DNA from: Dendrolimus kikuchii
Taxonomy: Eukaryota > Arthropoda > Insecta > Lepidoptera > Lasiocampidae
Assembly: GCA_019925095.2 (NCBI GenBank)
Contig: CM034392.1
Coordinates: forward strand, 23,223,887 to 23,287,886
DNA length: 64,000 nucleotides
Direction: 5' to 3'
Shown here: positions 1-10,840 of the stretch, one piece after another
Layout: each line of letters starts with the position of its first letter
Numbering within the stretch: position 1 is the stretch's first letter
Notes under the pieces: model-generated
Seen by the model: only the letters and a program-made list of their open reading frames with translations
Told to the model about the DNA's origin: nothing
The model's database searches: none
Program-made: the position numbers and the translations under genes

Positions 1-233
1 GATCACATACGTGACAATCCTCCCCTCTCGCGTAATATCACATATATTGCAATTTTACATCTATACATTATTAAATTAAAACAACAGTGGCGGAATTAGT
101 TTTATTTCCATTTAAGTTATTTTTTTCGTTAATAGTTCAAATTTCATGTTATAGACCTTAAATATATTAGATTTTGAAATGTGACGTCACGAAATTTAGG
201 ACCCCTCCCAGCCCTTGTCACACAATGTCCCAT
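1..233 (-). mobile_element. Fragment of TIR element (same family as 56757-57047)
   Basis: The block around 181-232, with a TGACGTCACGAAATTTAG core and the text 'cacacaatg', is the reverse complement of sequence in the complete copy at 56757-57047. The flanking AT-rich body (taaattaaaacaac..., tttatttccattt) also matches in reverse. The outer end lies at or beyond the window edge, so the copy is incomplete here. No coding capacity. Confidence 0.6.
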
Positions 234-236
234 TTC

Positions 237-500
237 GGCTACGTTCCATTAGAGACTCACAACGACCACGTTCACGGCCGCGATTTTTCTCGTTCCGCTT
301 GCTTGCCGGCGTTACAATCGTAAACCCAAGTGGAACGGTTATTCGACCCACCTCTTGACATGGGTCGCTGTGAGCGTTGTGTGATCGAAATTGATGACGT
401 CATTAGTGACGTTTACGCCACGACCACAACGACCGCGGTCGCCTTGTGTAACAGCTAACTGAGCATTTTGGGCGTTGTGAGCTACTAATGGAACGCGCTG
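237..500 (+). mobile_element. MITE family M1, copy A (3-bp TSD)
   Basis: 264-bp element beginning GGCTACGTTCCATTAG and ending CTAATGGAACGCGCTG; the two ends are imperfect inverted repeats. It is flanked by the direct repeat TTC (234-236 and 501-503). Four other full copies (23281, 28237, 61241, 61925) share the same ends and each has its own exact 3-bp flanking repeat. It has no ORF of its own. It contains a TGACGTCA palindrome at 395-402. A 3-bp duplication fits PIF/Harbinger-type mobilisation (inference). Confidence 0.8.
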
Positions 501-772
501 TTCGTTGATGCCCTCCCCTACCCCTATCGTGTGACGTAAGGACAGTCCCTTATATGGAGTAATTTTTTTCAGAATGTACTTCCCGGAGACCCGTGGCAAG
601 ACCCCGACGCAGGTGGCGCAGCTCTGCTCCCGAGGGTTCAGATCCAAGCCGCTCCTCTCCAAGACTGCTGATATCAACGTGTGACGTCATCACTGCCACA
701 TACACGGACCCGGTTAGGTTCATCCATTCGACACACTGACCACAATTATTACCATTACACTGGCTACTATCA

Positions 773-973
773 TCTCTTATATATAAAAATGAATCTTAGA
801 AATGTATGTACGCACATAACTTAAGAACGACTTTACCGATTTTGATTAAACTTTCGTGTGTGTTTGGGGGGGTCCCCGGATGGTTTAAATTCACAATTGG
901 AACCGGTAGGTGGCACTAGAATCGGGGCCTAGATTTTTATGGAGGGCAGGACAACGTCTGGCGGAATAGCTAG
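773..973 (+). mobile_element. Non-autonomous Helitron-like element, family H1
   Basis: Starts TCTCTTATATATAAAA after an A and ends GGAATAGCTAG before a T, the A^T insertion and TC...CTAG ends expected of Helitrons. The interior has the family hallmarks GGAACCGGTAGGTGGC and GGCAGGACAACGTCTG. Other copies are at 10299, 11828, 13545, 15785, 24538, 47323 and 53788. No Rep/helicase is encoded. Confidence 0.65.
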
Positions 974-976
974 TAA

Positions 977-980
<4 letters not shown>

Positions 981-1016
<36 letters not shown>
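981..1016. repeat. (TA)n microsatellite
   Basis: Uninterrupted AT dinucleotide tract directly downstream of the Helitron CTAG end. Confidence 0.95.
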
Positions 1017-1020
<4 letters not shown>

Positions 1021-1609
1021 GATAAGGATATTTTTGTGTCAGTATGAAGCGCCCCTTGCGGCAGTCTCTGGAACTAATATTATTACAAACACAAGTAGTT
1101 TTTTAATTCACTGTGACTCGCACTCGGCGCCTTGACAATCAGCGCCAATCAAACAGGCACAAAAATAAATTGACAGGAGCCAGTGACTAATCAATATCTC
1201 GTTTCTATTTTCAAATCAACAAGTGTGTTCCACTAGTCAAGTTAATCAGCACTCATTAATATGCTCCATTCACCATTTCACTAAACGACCATGGTCGTTA
1301 TGGTTGCGGCGAAAAGGTCACTAATTACGTCATAATTTGGTATTTGACAGCCGAATCAACTGAAACAATTTGTATCGTCGCACAAAACGTCACAGCCTCT
1401 TTGATTATGTATAAGAGTACTGCAATATGAGGTCACGATTTTAACGAGTCGTTTAACTTATTAACTATTGTTTAAATTATGATTTATATAATGAACCGTT
1501 GAAAGTAAGATTATACCAAGACATTTTGACGCCTACTCTTACATGAATATTATTTTAAATTTTATTGTAATATGTGTCAAATACCCAGTTATAATCAAAC
1601 AAATCAGCG

Positions 1610-1936
1610 CTCACAACGCTCAAAATGCTCCTTCAACCATTGCACATAACGACCACAGTCGTTATGATAGCGGCGAGGACGTCACTAATGATATCATAAT
1701 TTTCGCTTACTCAGCGCTCAGCGGTGTACGAAGGGTCGTTGACCACAGAACATTAATCCTCTTTATCGAGACGTTAACAAAGGCGCCATTTTCAAGTCAA
1801 TCAAACATCAACCAATGACATTTGTGTATTTAGTTAACGACATCAAAGCTCCATAATCCATTCCACTTGTGACGCTCGCAAGCAATTGACGGGAAAAATT
1901 GCTGTCGTGAGCGTGGCCTTTCTGAATGCTTAGTGG
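1610..1936 (-). mobile_element. Diverged relative of MITE M1, reverse orientation
   Basis: Contains reverse-oriented versions of M1 blocks: CTCACAACGCTCAAAATGCTCC near 1611, the inner block 'acgaccacagtcgttatg ... gacgtcactaatga', and an end near 1910-1936 resembling 'tagtggaacgcgct'. It is longer and more divergent than the five standard copies. A third, weaker block of the same kind is at 1250-1340. No clean target duplication was found. Confidence 0.5.
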
Positions 1937-2194
1937 AACGCGCTCTTGATTTATGGTTCATGTTTTTTTTTTAATATAGCTATAGCAAATTTAAATTTAA
2001 ATTTTGAATATAGTTGATAATTACTGTGGCAGTTGCTACTAATTTACGCTAACGTGATTCTAATGTATTGTACTAATATATTAAACTACAAAATTGCTTG
2101 TCTATTTGCTCAATATAATTAATTTTGTTCTATGTGATAATGTAATCATTTCTTAAACGGCTCAAACAATAAAATATATAATAAGGAATTATAT

Positions 2195-2494
2195 AATAAA
2201 ACTACGTTTTAACGGTTTCAAGCGCGGTAATTTTATTTGATTTTGGTTTTTCCGACGTTTCGGCCACTTTTCAGTGGCCGTGGCATAGAGTAAATAATAG
2301 CCATAAACAAAATTAAAACTAAATAATTAAAATTAACAAGTTGGCGGTAGGCTAAATAAAACTTTAACAATACTCGTTGACACTTGACATCTTTGTCTTC
2401 CGTGTTCATGGCCACCGAAAAGTGGCCGAAACGTCGGAAAAACCAAAATCAAATAAAATTACCGCGCTTAAAACCGTTAAAACGTAGTTTTATT
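2195..2494. mobile_element. 300-bp foldback MITE with about 85-bp arms
   Basis: Left arm (2195-2287) and right arm (2408-2494) are near-perfect inverted repeats: AATAAAACTACGTTTTAACG at the left end and its complement at the right, continuing through TTTCCGACGTTTCGGCCACTTTTC. The unpaired centre is about 120 bp. A deleted relative is at 24943-25050. The short ORF predicted across it is a product of the repeat, not a gene. No unambiguous target duplication. Confidence 0.75.
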
Positions 2495-2799
2495 TTGTAT
2501 ACAAGTCGCGAAAACTTAAGAAAATATTATAAATAATTACATACAAACTATATATATATATATTCATCATAATTATGTTTGAGTTTAAAATGACATAGTG
2601 GGTAACATGTAATTTTTCCTAGAAAACTAGTATAACTGAGTCTGAGAACAAATTATATATTTCTAATATACATATCATGACTTGGATCTACATTATTACA
2701 ATATTAAGACATACATTCACCGCAGATATTGATGATATTTGTATTTCGCAAAGCAAGGATTAAAATTTATATAAATTAAGCTAAAAATTATATGTTTAA

Positions 2800-2968
2800 G
2801 GCGGTGGTTCGCTACGAACGCCGTAGGCTGCGTACAGCGTTTCGTTGTACGCGGCCTACGAGTGTTTTTTATGGAAATGCATTATAGCTGACGCGGCGGA
2901 CATACGTCATGCGTCGCGTACAGCAAGACGCCGGACGTAGCCTACGGCGTTTGTAACGGCCCACCGCC
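2800..2968. mobile_element. 169-bp GC-rich MITE-like element
   Basis: Ends GGCGGTGG...AACGCCGTAGGCT and AGCCTACGGCGTT...CCACCGCC are inverted repeats of about 30 bp with a central mismatch block. It is GC-rich inside an AT-rich background, and only one copy was seen in the window. Confidence 0.55.
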
Positions 2969-3414
2969 AGATTGTTTATGTCTCGATTAAAATGAAAAAT
3001 GCGCACAATATTTATTATAATATCAGGATCACAGTTTTGGAAGAACGAGTTATATAGTCGTGATCAGTTCGACCGCCATTTTGAAAATGATTTCAAACTA
3101 CATTAGGCCGACGTACATAGTGTTGAGTAGGACACGATTATAAAATGAGTTTGTAAGAGTATCATGACTTTTTGTACTGAACCAGTACAATGTAATGTAC
3201 CACTTTAAATGAGGCGAGGAGCTTTGTACGGGTTGTATAAGCCGCGCGCAGAAGGATTGCCGATGACTACTTACTATTATTTTATTGTATTACTTACAAT
3301 TGTATATGCTTATGTGAAGTATATACAATAATAAATTAAAATAATACATTTATTGCAACAACTATTTATGTAACCTTTTTTGTCAACCCTACTGACTATG
3401 GCCAGCGCGTGGCT

Positions 3415-4098
3415 AAAGGTAGGAACATACTGAGCCCACATACACAACGTATGCCATGCATTATGACATCTAGACTCTTGAATTTATATGAAAACCGTTC
3501 AATTAGAAACATACTTGTCATACGCAACGCTATCACACGCGTCCCATGCAACGTTATGTCTATCAATCCAGATCGGCGTGGGGTGGTGGAGGGGATAACC
3601 ATAGCTCTCAGAGTCGGAAAACATTGTACACGACAGCACCTGAAGAAATGACTTATTTATTTTATTTAAGTTTATGGCTTGGCAGCTAGGCCTTTAAGCC
3701 AGATCTTAGTTTACAATATAGTTTCTTCATTTTCTTAAGCCTATGTGTAGCACAGCTGAATTGTAGGTAATCAGCTAGTGCCATTCAACGGAGTTCTTGT
3801 GACAACTCAAAAGGCCACATTTGTCTATACAGTTCACATTCCTCACAAAACACATAATTACTACTCAAAAACTATCAATATCCTACAACGATTGTTCATT
3901 TTAGAGTAATTTTACACATTTTTAGAAAATAAAACTGCACAGCACAACATCTCCTTTCAGTTCCCGCCAAAAACTCCATGAAATGACTTATGAGTCTGAC
4001 GTCAATTTGCGTTGTGTACGCGGGACAAGTGTGCACACCAACTCTCCCACATTGCATCACATACGTAACGTACGTGGGATCAGTTTGTTTTTACCTTT
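3415..4098. mobile_element. TIR element T1, copy 1, interrupted by SINE-B
   Basis: Ends AAAGGTAGGAAC and its inverse TTTTTACCTTT continue into a longer inverted repeat around CCCACGTACG. It is the reverse complement of the copy at 44690-45024, which lacks the SINE-B inserted here at 3657-3979. Removing the insertion and one target duplication gives about 349 bp, close to the 335 bp of copy 2. The overlapping predicted ORFs are spurious. Confidence 0.65.
3657..3979 (-). mobile_element. SINE-B copy 1
   Basis: Minus-strand copy: the head GGAGTTTTTGGCGGGAACTG lies at the right end and the tail (GGCTTAAAGGCCTAGCTGCC then A-rich) at the left. It is flanked by the 12-bp direct repeat gaaatgacttat (3645-3656, 3980-3991). 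The same site is empty in the related element at 44690-45024. Sister copies: 5787, 12564, 13948, 62210. Confidence 0.8.
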
Positions 4099-4446
4099 AT
4101 ACTTGCTCATACGTGTCCTACTCAACGTCGCACACATCTGAGACGTGTTACGCGTGGAAGCCGCGTGGAAGCGCGTCTAAGGCATATGTCGCGTATTTCA
4201 TGCTGCTTGTCGAACAACTTAAGAGCCATGTATGAACCTGAGAATAATTTAAAGAGGACTTACCTTTGTTGGCTTTAAAAATATAATTTAATTTAATTTT
4301 CAAAGAAACTCTTGTCGTGAACTAAATTGGAGACTTCGCGCTTGTGTAATGACTAGACATCGGATTATATGCATTTGCATGTTTGCATATGCCAATGCAT
4401 ATAAATCTATTTTTATAGCGTTATTGCATATTTTGGTACTTTTTCA

Positions 4447-4833
4447 TTGACAGTGCTTATTTCGGTAGTTATACGTGTTAGGCGTCTTGTATTATGCCGA
4501 CGACACGACGAAATAATGATTGAACAGAGTAACGCCCTTCCGAGTTCACTATTGCAGTTTTGTGGCAAATTAAATGCAGTTTTGTATAAAAACCCCGGTC
4601 TTGAAAGAATAATGAAAATTGACGCATTTATCAACGGCACCGGTCAAACTCTACCCGAAGGAGTCTCTGCAGAAATGGCGCCCAATTTCAAGTTCTGTCC
4701 GGTGACGTCAGTTGACGTCGAAAGGTCATTTTCAGGCTATAAATTAATATTAAGTGACAAGCGTCACAAGTTTGCTGCAGAAAACCTGGAAAAATATGTT
4801 ATTGTTTACTGTCACAAGAATTATAATAAGTAA
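4447..4833 (+). pseudogene. hAT transposase C-terminal remnant (dimerisation region)
   Basis: Reading frame of 128 codons whose last third has the hAT C-terminal signature: CPVTSVDVERSFSGYK followed by LSDKRHKF and ENLEKYVIVYC. The DDE catalytic part and BED finger are absent, so this is a fragment of the roughly 600-aa protein. It lies between matching 20-bp TIRs, which supports the family call. The annotated ATG has no significance; the upstream part of the frame shows no hAT similarity that I can see. Confidence 0.65.
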
Positions 4834-4877
4834 ATTATTATAATAATAATTTATAACTAATATCTATCTATAACTAT

Positions 4878-5200
4878 CCGTGCAGGAACGGAGAAAGAAT
4901 ACAATTTCCTGCGGCCGGGCGGCCTGTCGTAAGAGGCGACTTAACAACCCACAGCCAGGTGGTAGGGCATTTGCCCGACTGGATGGCTACCACCCCTGGT
5001 CTAAAGTATGTCGCCATAACAACCTTCGAGTTGTGTTCCGGCATTAGTGACCAGGTTCCAGTTTCCCTTAAGAGAGCAGCAGCGCATTTGTAGCACCTTT
5101 GGTGTTGCAAATGTCCATAGGCGATGGTAACCGCTTTCCATCAAGTGGGCCATTTGCCTGTCTGCTGATCTCTTGCAATAAAAAAAAATAAAAAAATATT
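4878..5200 (+). mobile_element. SINE-A copy inside the hAT element
   Basis: Begins ATCCGTGCAGGAACGGAGAA and ends TCTGCTGATCTCTTGCAATAAAAAAAA. The head, the GGTGGTAGGGCATTTGCCCG middle and the ATGTCCATAGGCGATGGTAA 3' part are shared with copies at 26010, 31098, 50222 (reverse) and 62826. No convincing tRNA-type A or B box is visible, so it may be a deletion derivative of a LINE. Confidence 0.8.
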
Positions 5201-5786
5201 AGGATATGTTTAATATATAAATATAACGTGAAAATAAACTTAAATTCTAATTAATCTAATAATCAAATGGTTTATGGATTGTGCATATTTCGCCCCTTTT
5301 TAGTGCATATTTTGCCATTTTGATAGTGCATATAATCCGATGTCTAGTAATAGCTAATGACGCGTCCGACGTCTCGGACAGAGGTTATGTATATGTCGCA
5401 AGGAAATGAAGAAAACCCGGATTTGATCAATTATAGGATAGGTAAAGAGATGTGTTTTTAATAATGCAAGACCATACAAGTTACCTCATCAGGTATTCTG
5501 ACAGTATCTCCAAAGAGTTTGGGGTAATAAACCTCAAATTACTGCGCGCGTTGTAAATGCGCTTTAGCTTTTATCGCACCCACGTAGGCGGTCGTTGAGC
5601 CGAAATATAGCAACAATTAACAAAAAAATATGGTGCCGGCGTATGTGGCCGATGTGTGCCTAATGTACTTCTAGCTTTATTATTCAATAATGAATGATCG
5701 CATTTTCCATACAATTAGGTTATTAATGATGAGGTTGTGAGTGAGTTGGAAAGTCTGCCTATTTAGAAACTATAAAACAACGCACA

Positions 5787-6059
5787 GAGTTTTTGGCGGG
5801 AACTGCAGAAAGGAGACGTTGTGCTGTGCAGTTTTATTCTCTAAAAATGTGTAAAATTACTATAAAATGAACAATAGTTGTAGGGTATTGATAGTTTTTG
5901 AGTAGTAATTATGTGTTTTTGGGAGAAATGTGAACTGTATAGCCAAATGTGGCCTTTCGAGTTTTCACAAGAACTCCGTTGAGTGGTGTGGATTGTAGCC
6001 TACAATACAATTGCGCCTGGCTTAAAGGCCTAGTTGCCAAGCCTTAAACATAAAAAAAA
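5787..6059 (+). mobile_element. SINE-B copy 2
   Basis: Runs from GAGTTTTTGGCGGGAACTG to GTTGCCAAGCCTTAAACATAAAAAAAA. The flanking direct repeat is caacgcaca (5778-5786, 6060-6068). Confidence 0.8.
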
Positions 6060-6068
6060 CAACGCACA

Positions 6069-6897
6069 CAACTGAAAATTTGACACTAGTGATGTAAATT
6101 TTATTATTGCCAATTTTATTTTCCTTTTAATTTTGGTTATTAATGTTGCTCAATTATAGACTTGATAATATTAATTAATTGTTTATAATGTTATTGTTAT
6201 TAAATTAATCTGGTTTAAATTATATCTAATGATCGAGGATATTACAAATGACAGTCACCAAGTACAAACGGAACTGAATAAACATTCGTAGATGGAAGCC
6301 GTTGGGATTTTTTTAGTTACATATTTTATTCGTTGTCTTTGCTCTTTCTGTAGTATTAATTAGACATGAGTAGCTATTGTAGAAACGAGCTAAATATCGG
6401 TTGTTCACTAAACAGCCACGGCGATATTATCCATCAATTGGCCAGATGGCTAATGGTTGACGAATAAAATGGACAACTGACACGTTTACGGCTTAGCCAT
6501 CAGCCGTCGGCAGTCGGCTACCCAAATAGCTATCAGCTGGTTTTTCAACCAGTTATTGAACTGTCATTAGGCGGATGGTTAAGATCTTGAATTTTCGGTT
6601 GGTTAGCCTATAGCCAGTTGTAATAATGTGGCAACTGATTTTAATATTTATTTGGATATTTTTGCGTAGATATATTCTCTTTTTATATTATTATATTAAT
6701 TTATAAGGCTAAGTACAAAGATTTAGTGATATAATAAATCGAGACTTAATTCATAACTAGCCAATAATCTATGTTTGTTAGTATAGTTTGCGTCTAATAT
6801 TATGGCCTCTCCAAATGAGACAGTCCCTATAGGCTGGTTTACACATATTAAATACGTGAGTAGTTATGTTTAACTAAACATTAAATGCAACTTATTA
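6069..6897. other. No gene recognised
   Basis: AT-rich sequence with short, impure inverted repeats of a 'ttggttagcc / ggctaatggtt' type around 6400-6620. No coding exon, RNA gene or complete transposon could be supported. The stretch 5347-5777 is likewise unassigned. Confidence 0.5.
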
Positions 6898-7165
6898 TTG
6901 TCGTAAGAGGCGACAAAACAAGCCACAGCCAGGTGGTAGAGTATTTACCGGACTATATGGCGACCACCCCTGGTCTAAAGTATGTCGCCATAACAACCTT
7001 GAGTTGTGTTCCGGCATTACTGACCAGGTTCCAGTCTCCCTTAAGAGAGCAGCAGTGCATTTGTAGCACCTTTGGTGTTGCAAATGTCCATAGGCGATGA
7101 TAATCGCTTTCCATCAAGTGGGCCGTCTGCCTGTCTGCTGAACTCCTGCAATAAAAAAAATAATA
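6898..7165 (+). mobile_element. SINE-A, 5'-truncated copy
   Basis: Starts at TGTCGTAAGAGGCGACAAAAC, about 50 bp into the family consensus, and continues to CTCCTGCAATAAAAAAAATAA. Loss of the 5' end with an intact tail is typical of target-primed reverse transcription. Confidence 0.75.
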
Positions 7166-7483
7166 ATTTGGGTTAACATGGGGATTAAAGATATGTAGAA
7201 AGTATGACTATTTTTAATCTACGCAGGCGAGGCTGCTGACAACAACTATACCCCATTCATTATAACTTCGCGTCCAGGGTTACTAAATTCTAAAAATAAG
7301 CATTGTAAGAAAAGAGATGCATGCTGGTGAGTGAAAGAGAAAGGTATAAAACCATAGATAAATTCGTGAGTTTTAAAACCATAGAGAGTAGACTAATGGC
7401 AGATTTCACATGCTTTCTTCATAACAACGCTGTGTTTTATTCCACAAGTAATACCTGTTTTATTGGAATGCAAAACAGTTATA

Positions 7484-7990
7484 TTGTGGTGTATGGTTGC
7501 CGGTTTGTGTAATGAAACAACTATTAGTAGCCATTTTATAATAAAAAAACAAACGTGTGCGTCTCGGGACGCCACACAGAAGTGATAACTTAAACTAATC
7601 AAGTTGAACTATTTAATATTGAAATTGTTTAACTTGAGAAAAGCTTAGATTATTACTTAAATTTTATTTATATTAATATGATAATGTAAGGGAAGGTTAT
7701 TTATTAATAAAATCTTTTATTGATTGTAAAATATATTTTATTCTTAGTTACAATTCTTGAATATGTACATTAGAAGAAATACGGCTAGCGCTGTGGGTTA
7801 GAGTGAGAGAGGAGGAGCCTGCTTACGCTGCCGTATGCGTGAGAAAAGGGAAGCCAGATAGACTGGCGCCGTAACGCGTTACATAACGAAGCGGTTTACC
7901 CTCCCATAAGAAGTTATCATTTCAGAAATATAATTCGAAGGCGGCTTGCCACGATTACATCGCTTAGGCAGCCTGCTGGCCGCTATAACA
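7484..7990 (-). repeat. Dispersed repeat R1 (inverted relative of 13811-14375)
   Basis: 'tggtgtatggttgccggtttgtg' near 7487 and 'cgcttaggcagcctgctggccgctata' near 7958 are the reverse complement of sequence near 14345-14375 and 13813-13845. The reverse copy would begin with TG and could be a solo LTR of about 500 bp, but no clean 5-bp duplication was found. Confidence 0.45.
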
Positions 7991-8689
7991 TCACTAATAT
8001 CATGTTATAAAATAGTTTGTAAATAGAGATTATTTCAAAACGTAAACTGTTCTTAATTTTTGTTGGAATTTTCTAGTAATTATCGCGATTTTAAATGTTT
8101 TTAACTCTAGATTTAGGTGTTCCTATTTTTGATTGTTGGTAACCCTGCGCATCGAATTATCGTTAATGAGGTATAATACTTAATATGTCTAAACTAGCCA
8201 AGTGTCTGTATCATCAGATTTGTACGAAAAACTATAAGTTTTTAATCAAGAGTGTTCTAATCTTGACGCGAAGCATAATGTCAATGTCATTTTGTGACAC
8301 TTGTTTTGTTTTAAATGGCCGGTTCCTATATTCACTTGCCCTAACATCGGTGAATTTTGACATTACTATCCTACCAAGTCAAGTAGACAAGTGCTGGATG
8401 TGCGATCGTCCGTGTCGGGTACCGATTGCAAAAAAATCTAAAAAAGAAACCAACATGATTATGGTCATTAAATTGAATTTGTTCTTCTAACTGTTTTTAC
8501 TCATTTCAAATGTCTTCAATGAATAAAAACTTAACAAGATAACAATAAAAAGATAACTAGAAAAAACTTAACAATCTATACGGGCTACGGCGCGACACGT
8601 GTACGAATGGTGATGATGGAATGTGGTGATAAATGATAGTCACTCGGATGGCCATAATGATGTATATTAAGTTAATGTTAAATGATAAA
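7991..8689. other. Mostly unassigned; partial palindromic MITE at 8316-8395
   Basis: 8316-8395 (ggccggttcctatattcacttgcc ... gtgaattttgac) matches the left half of the palindromic MITE M2. The surrounding sequence shows no gene or complete repeat. Confidence 0.45.
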
Positions 8690-8923
8690 TTAACATGGTG
8701 GATGGATGCAGAAGTCGTGGAAGGCCCCGACACACCTCCATGATCAAATTGATCGTGTACTAGCAGAAGGTGATGTCAGGAGCCTTAAGAACAGACGAGC
8801 GTGCATGACATGAGTTATGGATGTCAAAGAAGCAAGTGAGGTATGTAATAATAAGCCTAAATGGCGCTCTGTTGTTCGTGCCTACCCCGCAAGGGAACTG
8901 GCGTGAAGTTATGTATGTATGTA
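8690..8923 (+). mobile_element. RTE LINE, 5'-truncated 3' end
   Basis: Encodes the degenerate last part of the RTE protein (block with HDQIDRVLAEGDVRSLKN, then AYPARELA and stop) followed by a tail ATGTATGTATGT. It is flanked by the direct repeat atgttaaatgataaa (8675-8689 and about 8923-8937), a 14-15 bp target duplication. Internal substitutions break the frame. Confidence 0.8.
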
Positions 8924-9244
8924 TGTTAAATGATAAACTTATAAAACTAGTGACAATTGATAATGGTTGATAAATGCTATTATTTGCTAAAATGGTAGTG
9001 TGGTGTGCGCGACACTACAGATCAACCCAGTGTTCGGTTGTCAAGAACACTTATAAGTATGGGTTTTATATGTAAAACCCATAACAATAAATCTCTCCCA
9101 TTTTACGTAATTTTATACATTATTACTATGATTATTATTTATGTATATATCAATATATGTATACTTTTGTCTTATTTCTATGTCTATTATACTTGCCATT
9201 TCAAAATTTTATATATATAATTTTATTTTTATTTATTTTTTATT

Positions 9245-9385
9245 GCAAAACCCGCATGTTACACAATTCTTCTCTAATACATCCTAAGGTTACCTGGAAT
9301 AAATCGCTTTTAGTGATAAGACCGCCTATTGTCTTCTGTACTTAAACTTCTTGAATTGTATCTTAATGTTATGCAATAAAGTATA
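9245..9385 (+). mobile_element. 3' end of a LINE (tail type 'GATAAGACCGCCTATTGT')
   Basis: 'ggttacctggaataaatcgcttttagtgataagaccgcc' matches the block at 16118-16160, and both are followed by a T-rich stretch and TGCAATAAAGTAT. This is a very common LINE 3' end type in Lepidoptera (established knowledge, from memory). No coding sequence survives here. Confidence 0.5.
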
Positions 9386-10298
9386 TTCTAATCTATTCTA
9401 TAATGTACTTTCTCCGTATACAACCAACAAAAAGATTATAACAAAATAACTAAGTACAGAAATGATGAGTGAAATACGAGTCAAACTTATTGAAGCTGCG
9501 AACGGTACTAGCAGGTACGCGGGGTCTGATGCGGTATGCGGGTGAAACGCCCATTCCACGTGTTTATCTAGTTTTGTTGGTCGTGTAGTTCTTGTATGGA
9601 GCTTATGTCAAATTTTAACCGATAGTAAGGCGAATGAATTGTTGGTAAGACACTGGGACCATGCCAAAGTGACGTGTAGTATGTTCTTAGTATAAGATTT
9701 TAATAAAGTTATGAATTATTTTATATTCTACCTATTATACTGCTTTGTATTCTACTTATAGTCCCTTGGATATAAGTAGAATATTGCTCCTATTTAGTAC
9801 CTACTTAAATATAATTACAAGGTCCAGTGAAATATGCTATCATATAAGAGCGGAGTCACGTGTTCATGAATAAATGCGACTGATTTTTTCCATACTATTT
9901 ATATTATATGGAGGGTAGATATAAGAAGTATCATGTTTATTTTTCTAATAGCTATCGCTGATAGGGCGATGTTGCCAATGTCAAGTAATTACAGGCCTTA
10001 TGATTCGTAATATTTGAATCCGTCGGTTTTTTAATGTTTTATTTAAAAATAAATTGTTTTATTTTTTCAATCTTTGACAAATGAGTCTGGTTTGAATTGG
10101 CAGTGACGTCCGATTTCAATTTATGGTAACATTCTATTTGTTTTAGATAATTACACTTTTTATACATAATAATGATAATAACGTTATTTGTAAAAAGACA
10201 AAAGAAATTGGGAATTAAATATATAATATGAAAATAAAGTTGTTTAATTGTTTGCTTCCTCTTCATGCTTTTCATGCAAACCGAGTTAAATATGTATA
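9386..10298. other. No gene recognised
   Basis: AT-rich. 9588-9650 resembles part of the palindromic MITE M2 (gagcttatgtcaaattttaacc). The rest shows no supported feature. Confidence 0.45.
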
Positions 10299-10478
10299 CT
10301 AGCGGATCCGGCAATGTCTAGCCCTGAAAAAAATTATATCGAATGCGATTGCAGCGCCACCTATCGGGTCCAATTCTGAATCAAAACTATCTGGGGGTAA
10401 AAAAATTCATCAAAATCGGTCCAGGGATTTGGAAGTTCAGTAACATACACACGTACAGAAGAATTATATATATAAAGA
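10299..10478 (-). mobile_element. Helitron-like element H1, reverse copy
   Basis: CTAG end at 10299-10302 and TCTTTATATATATAATTC end (reverse strand) at 10478. It holds the reverse of the family core, gcgccacctatcgggtcc. The insertion lies between A and T. Confidence 0.65.
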
Positions 10479-10840
10479 TTTAAGCCGGAATATTGTAAAA
10501 ATGTGGAATTTATTTAGTCAAGATTATAAATACCTAGACGGTGCATGCTTGCAGCTAGGTTTCGAAGTTATGTTATTGGAATTGAGATGCGGGGGTGCTT
10601 CAGTCAGTATACCACCATGATGCATTTATATTTCGATTGAATATTCTCAAGGGAGTAATAGATAATAAATAATAATATAATAACCGGCAAACAAACAAAA
10701 TTTTCTTCATTATACAAGGTCGATGATTGTTATTACCAGTTTGCAACTAGATGGCGCTGTACTTTTTCTTAAAAATACTGAAACGCGCTGAAGTGTTCTT
10801 AAATATGACAGTGGGTTTTCTGAATTGTTATTAGTTAGTT

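Larger units (their letters stand above)
4354..5346. mobile_element. Deleted hAT transposon
   Basis: The ends TAGACATCGGATTATATGCA (4354-4373) and its exact reverse complement (5327-5346) form 20-bp perfect TIRs. Flanks gtaatgac and gtaatagc may be a decayed 8-bp duplication (6 of 8 match). GCATAT motifs recur near both ends, as expected for hAT subterminal binding sites. Inside are a hAT transposase C-terminal remnant (4447-4833) and a SINE-A insertion (4878-5200). Confidence 0.75.

Noticed and set aside
339..677. 112-aa ORF on the minus strand
   Set aside because: It runs across MITE M1 into unrelated flank; no homology and no splice support.
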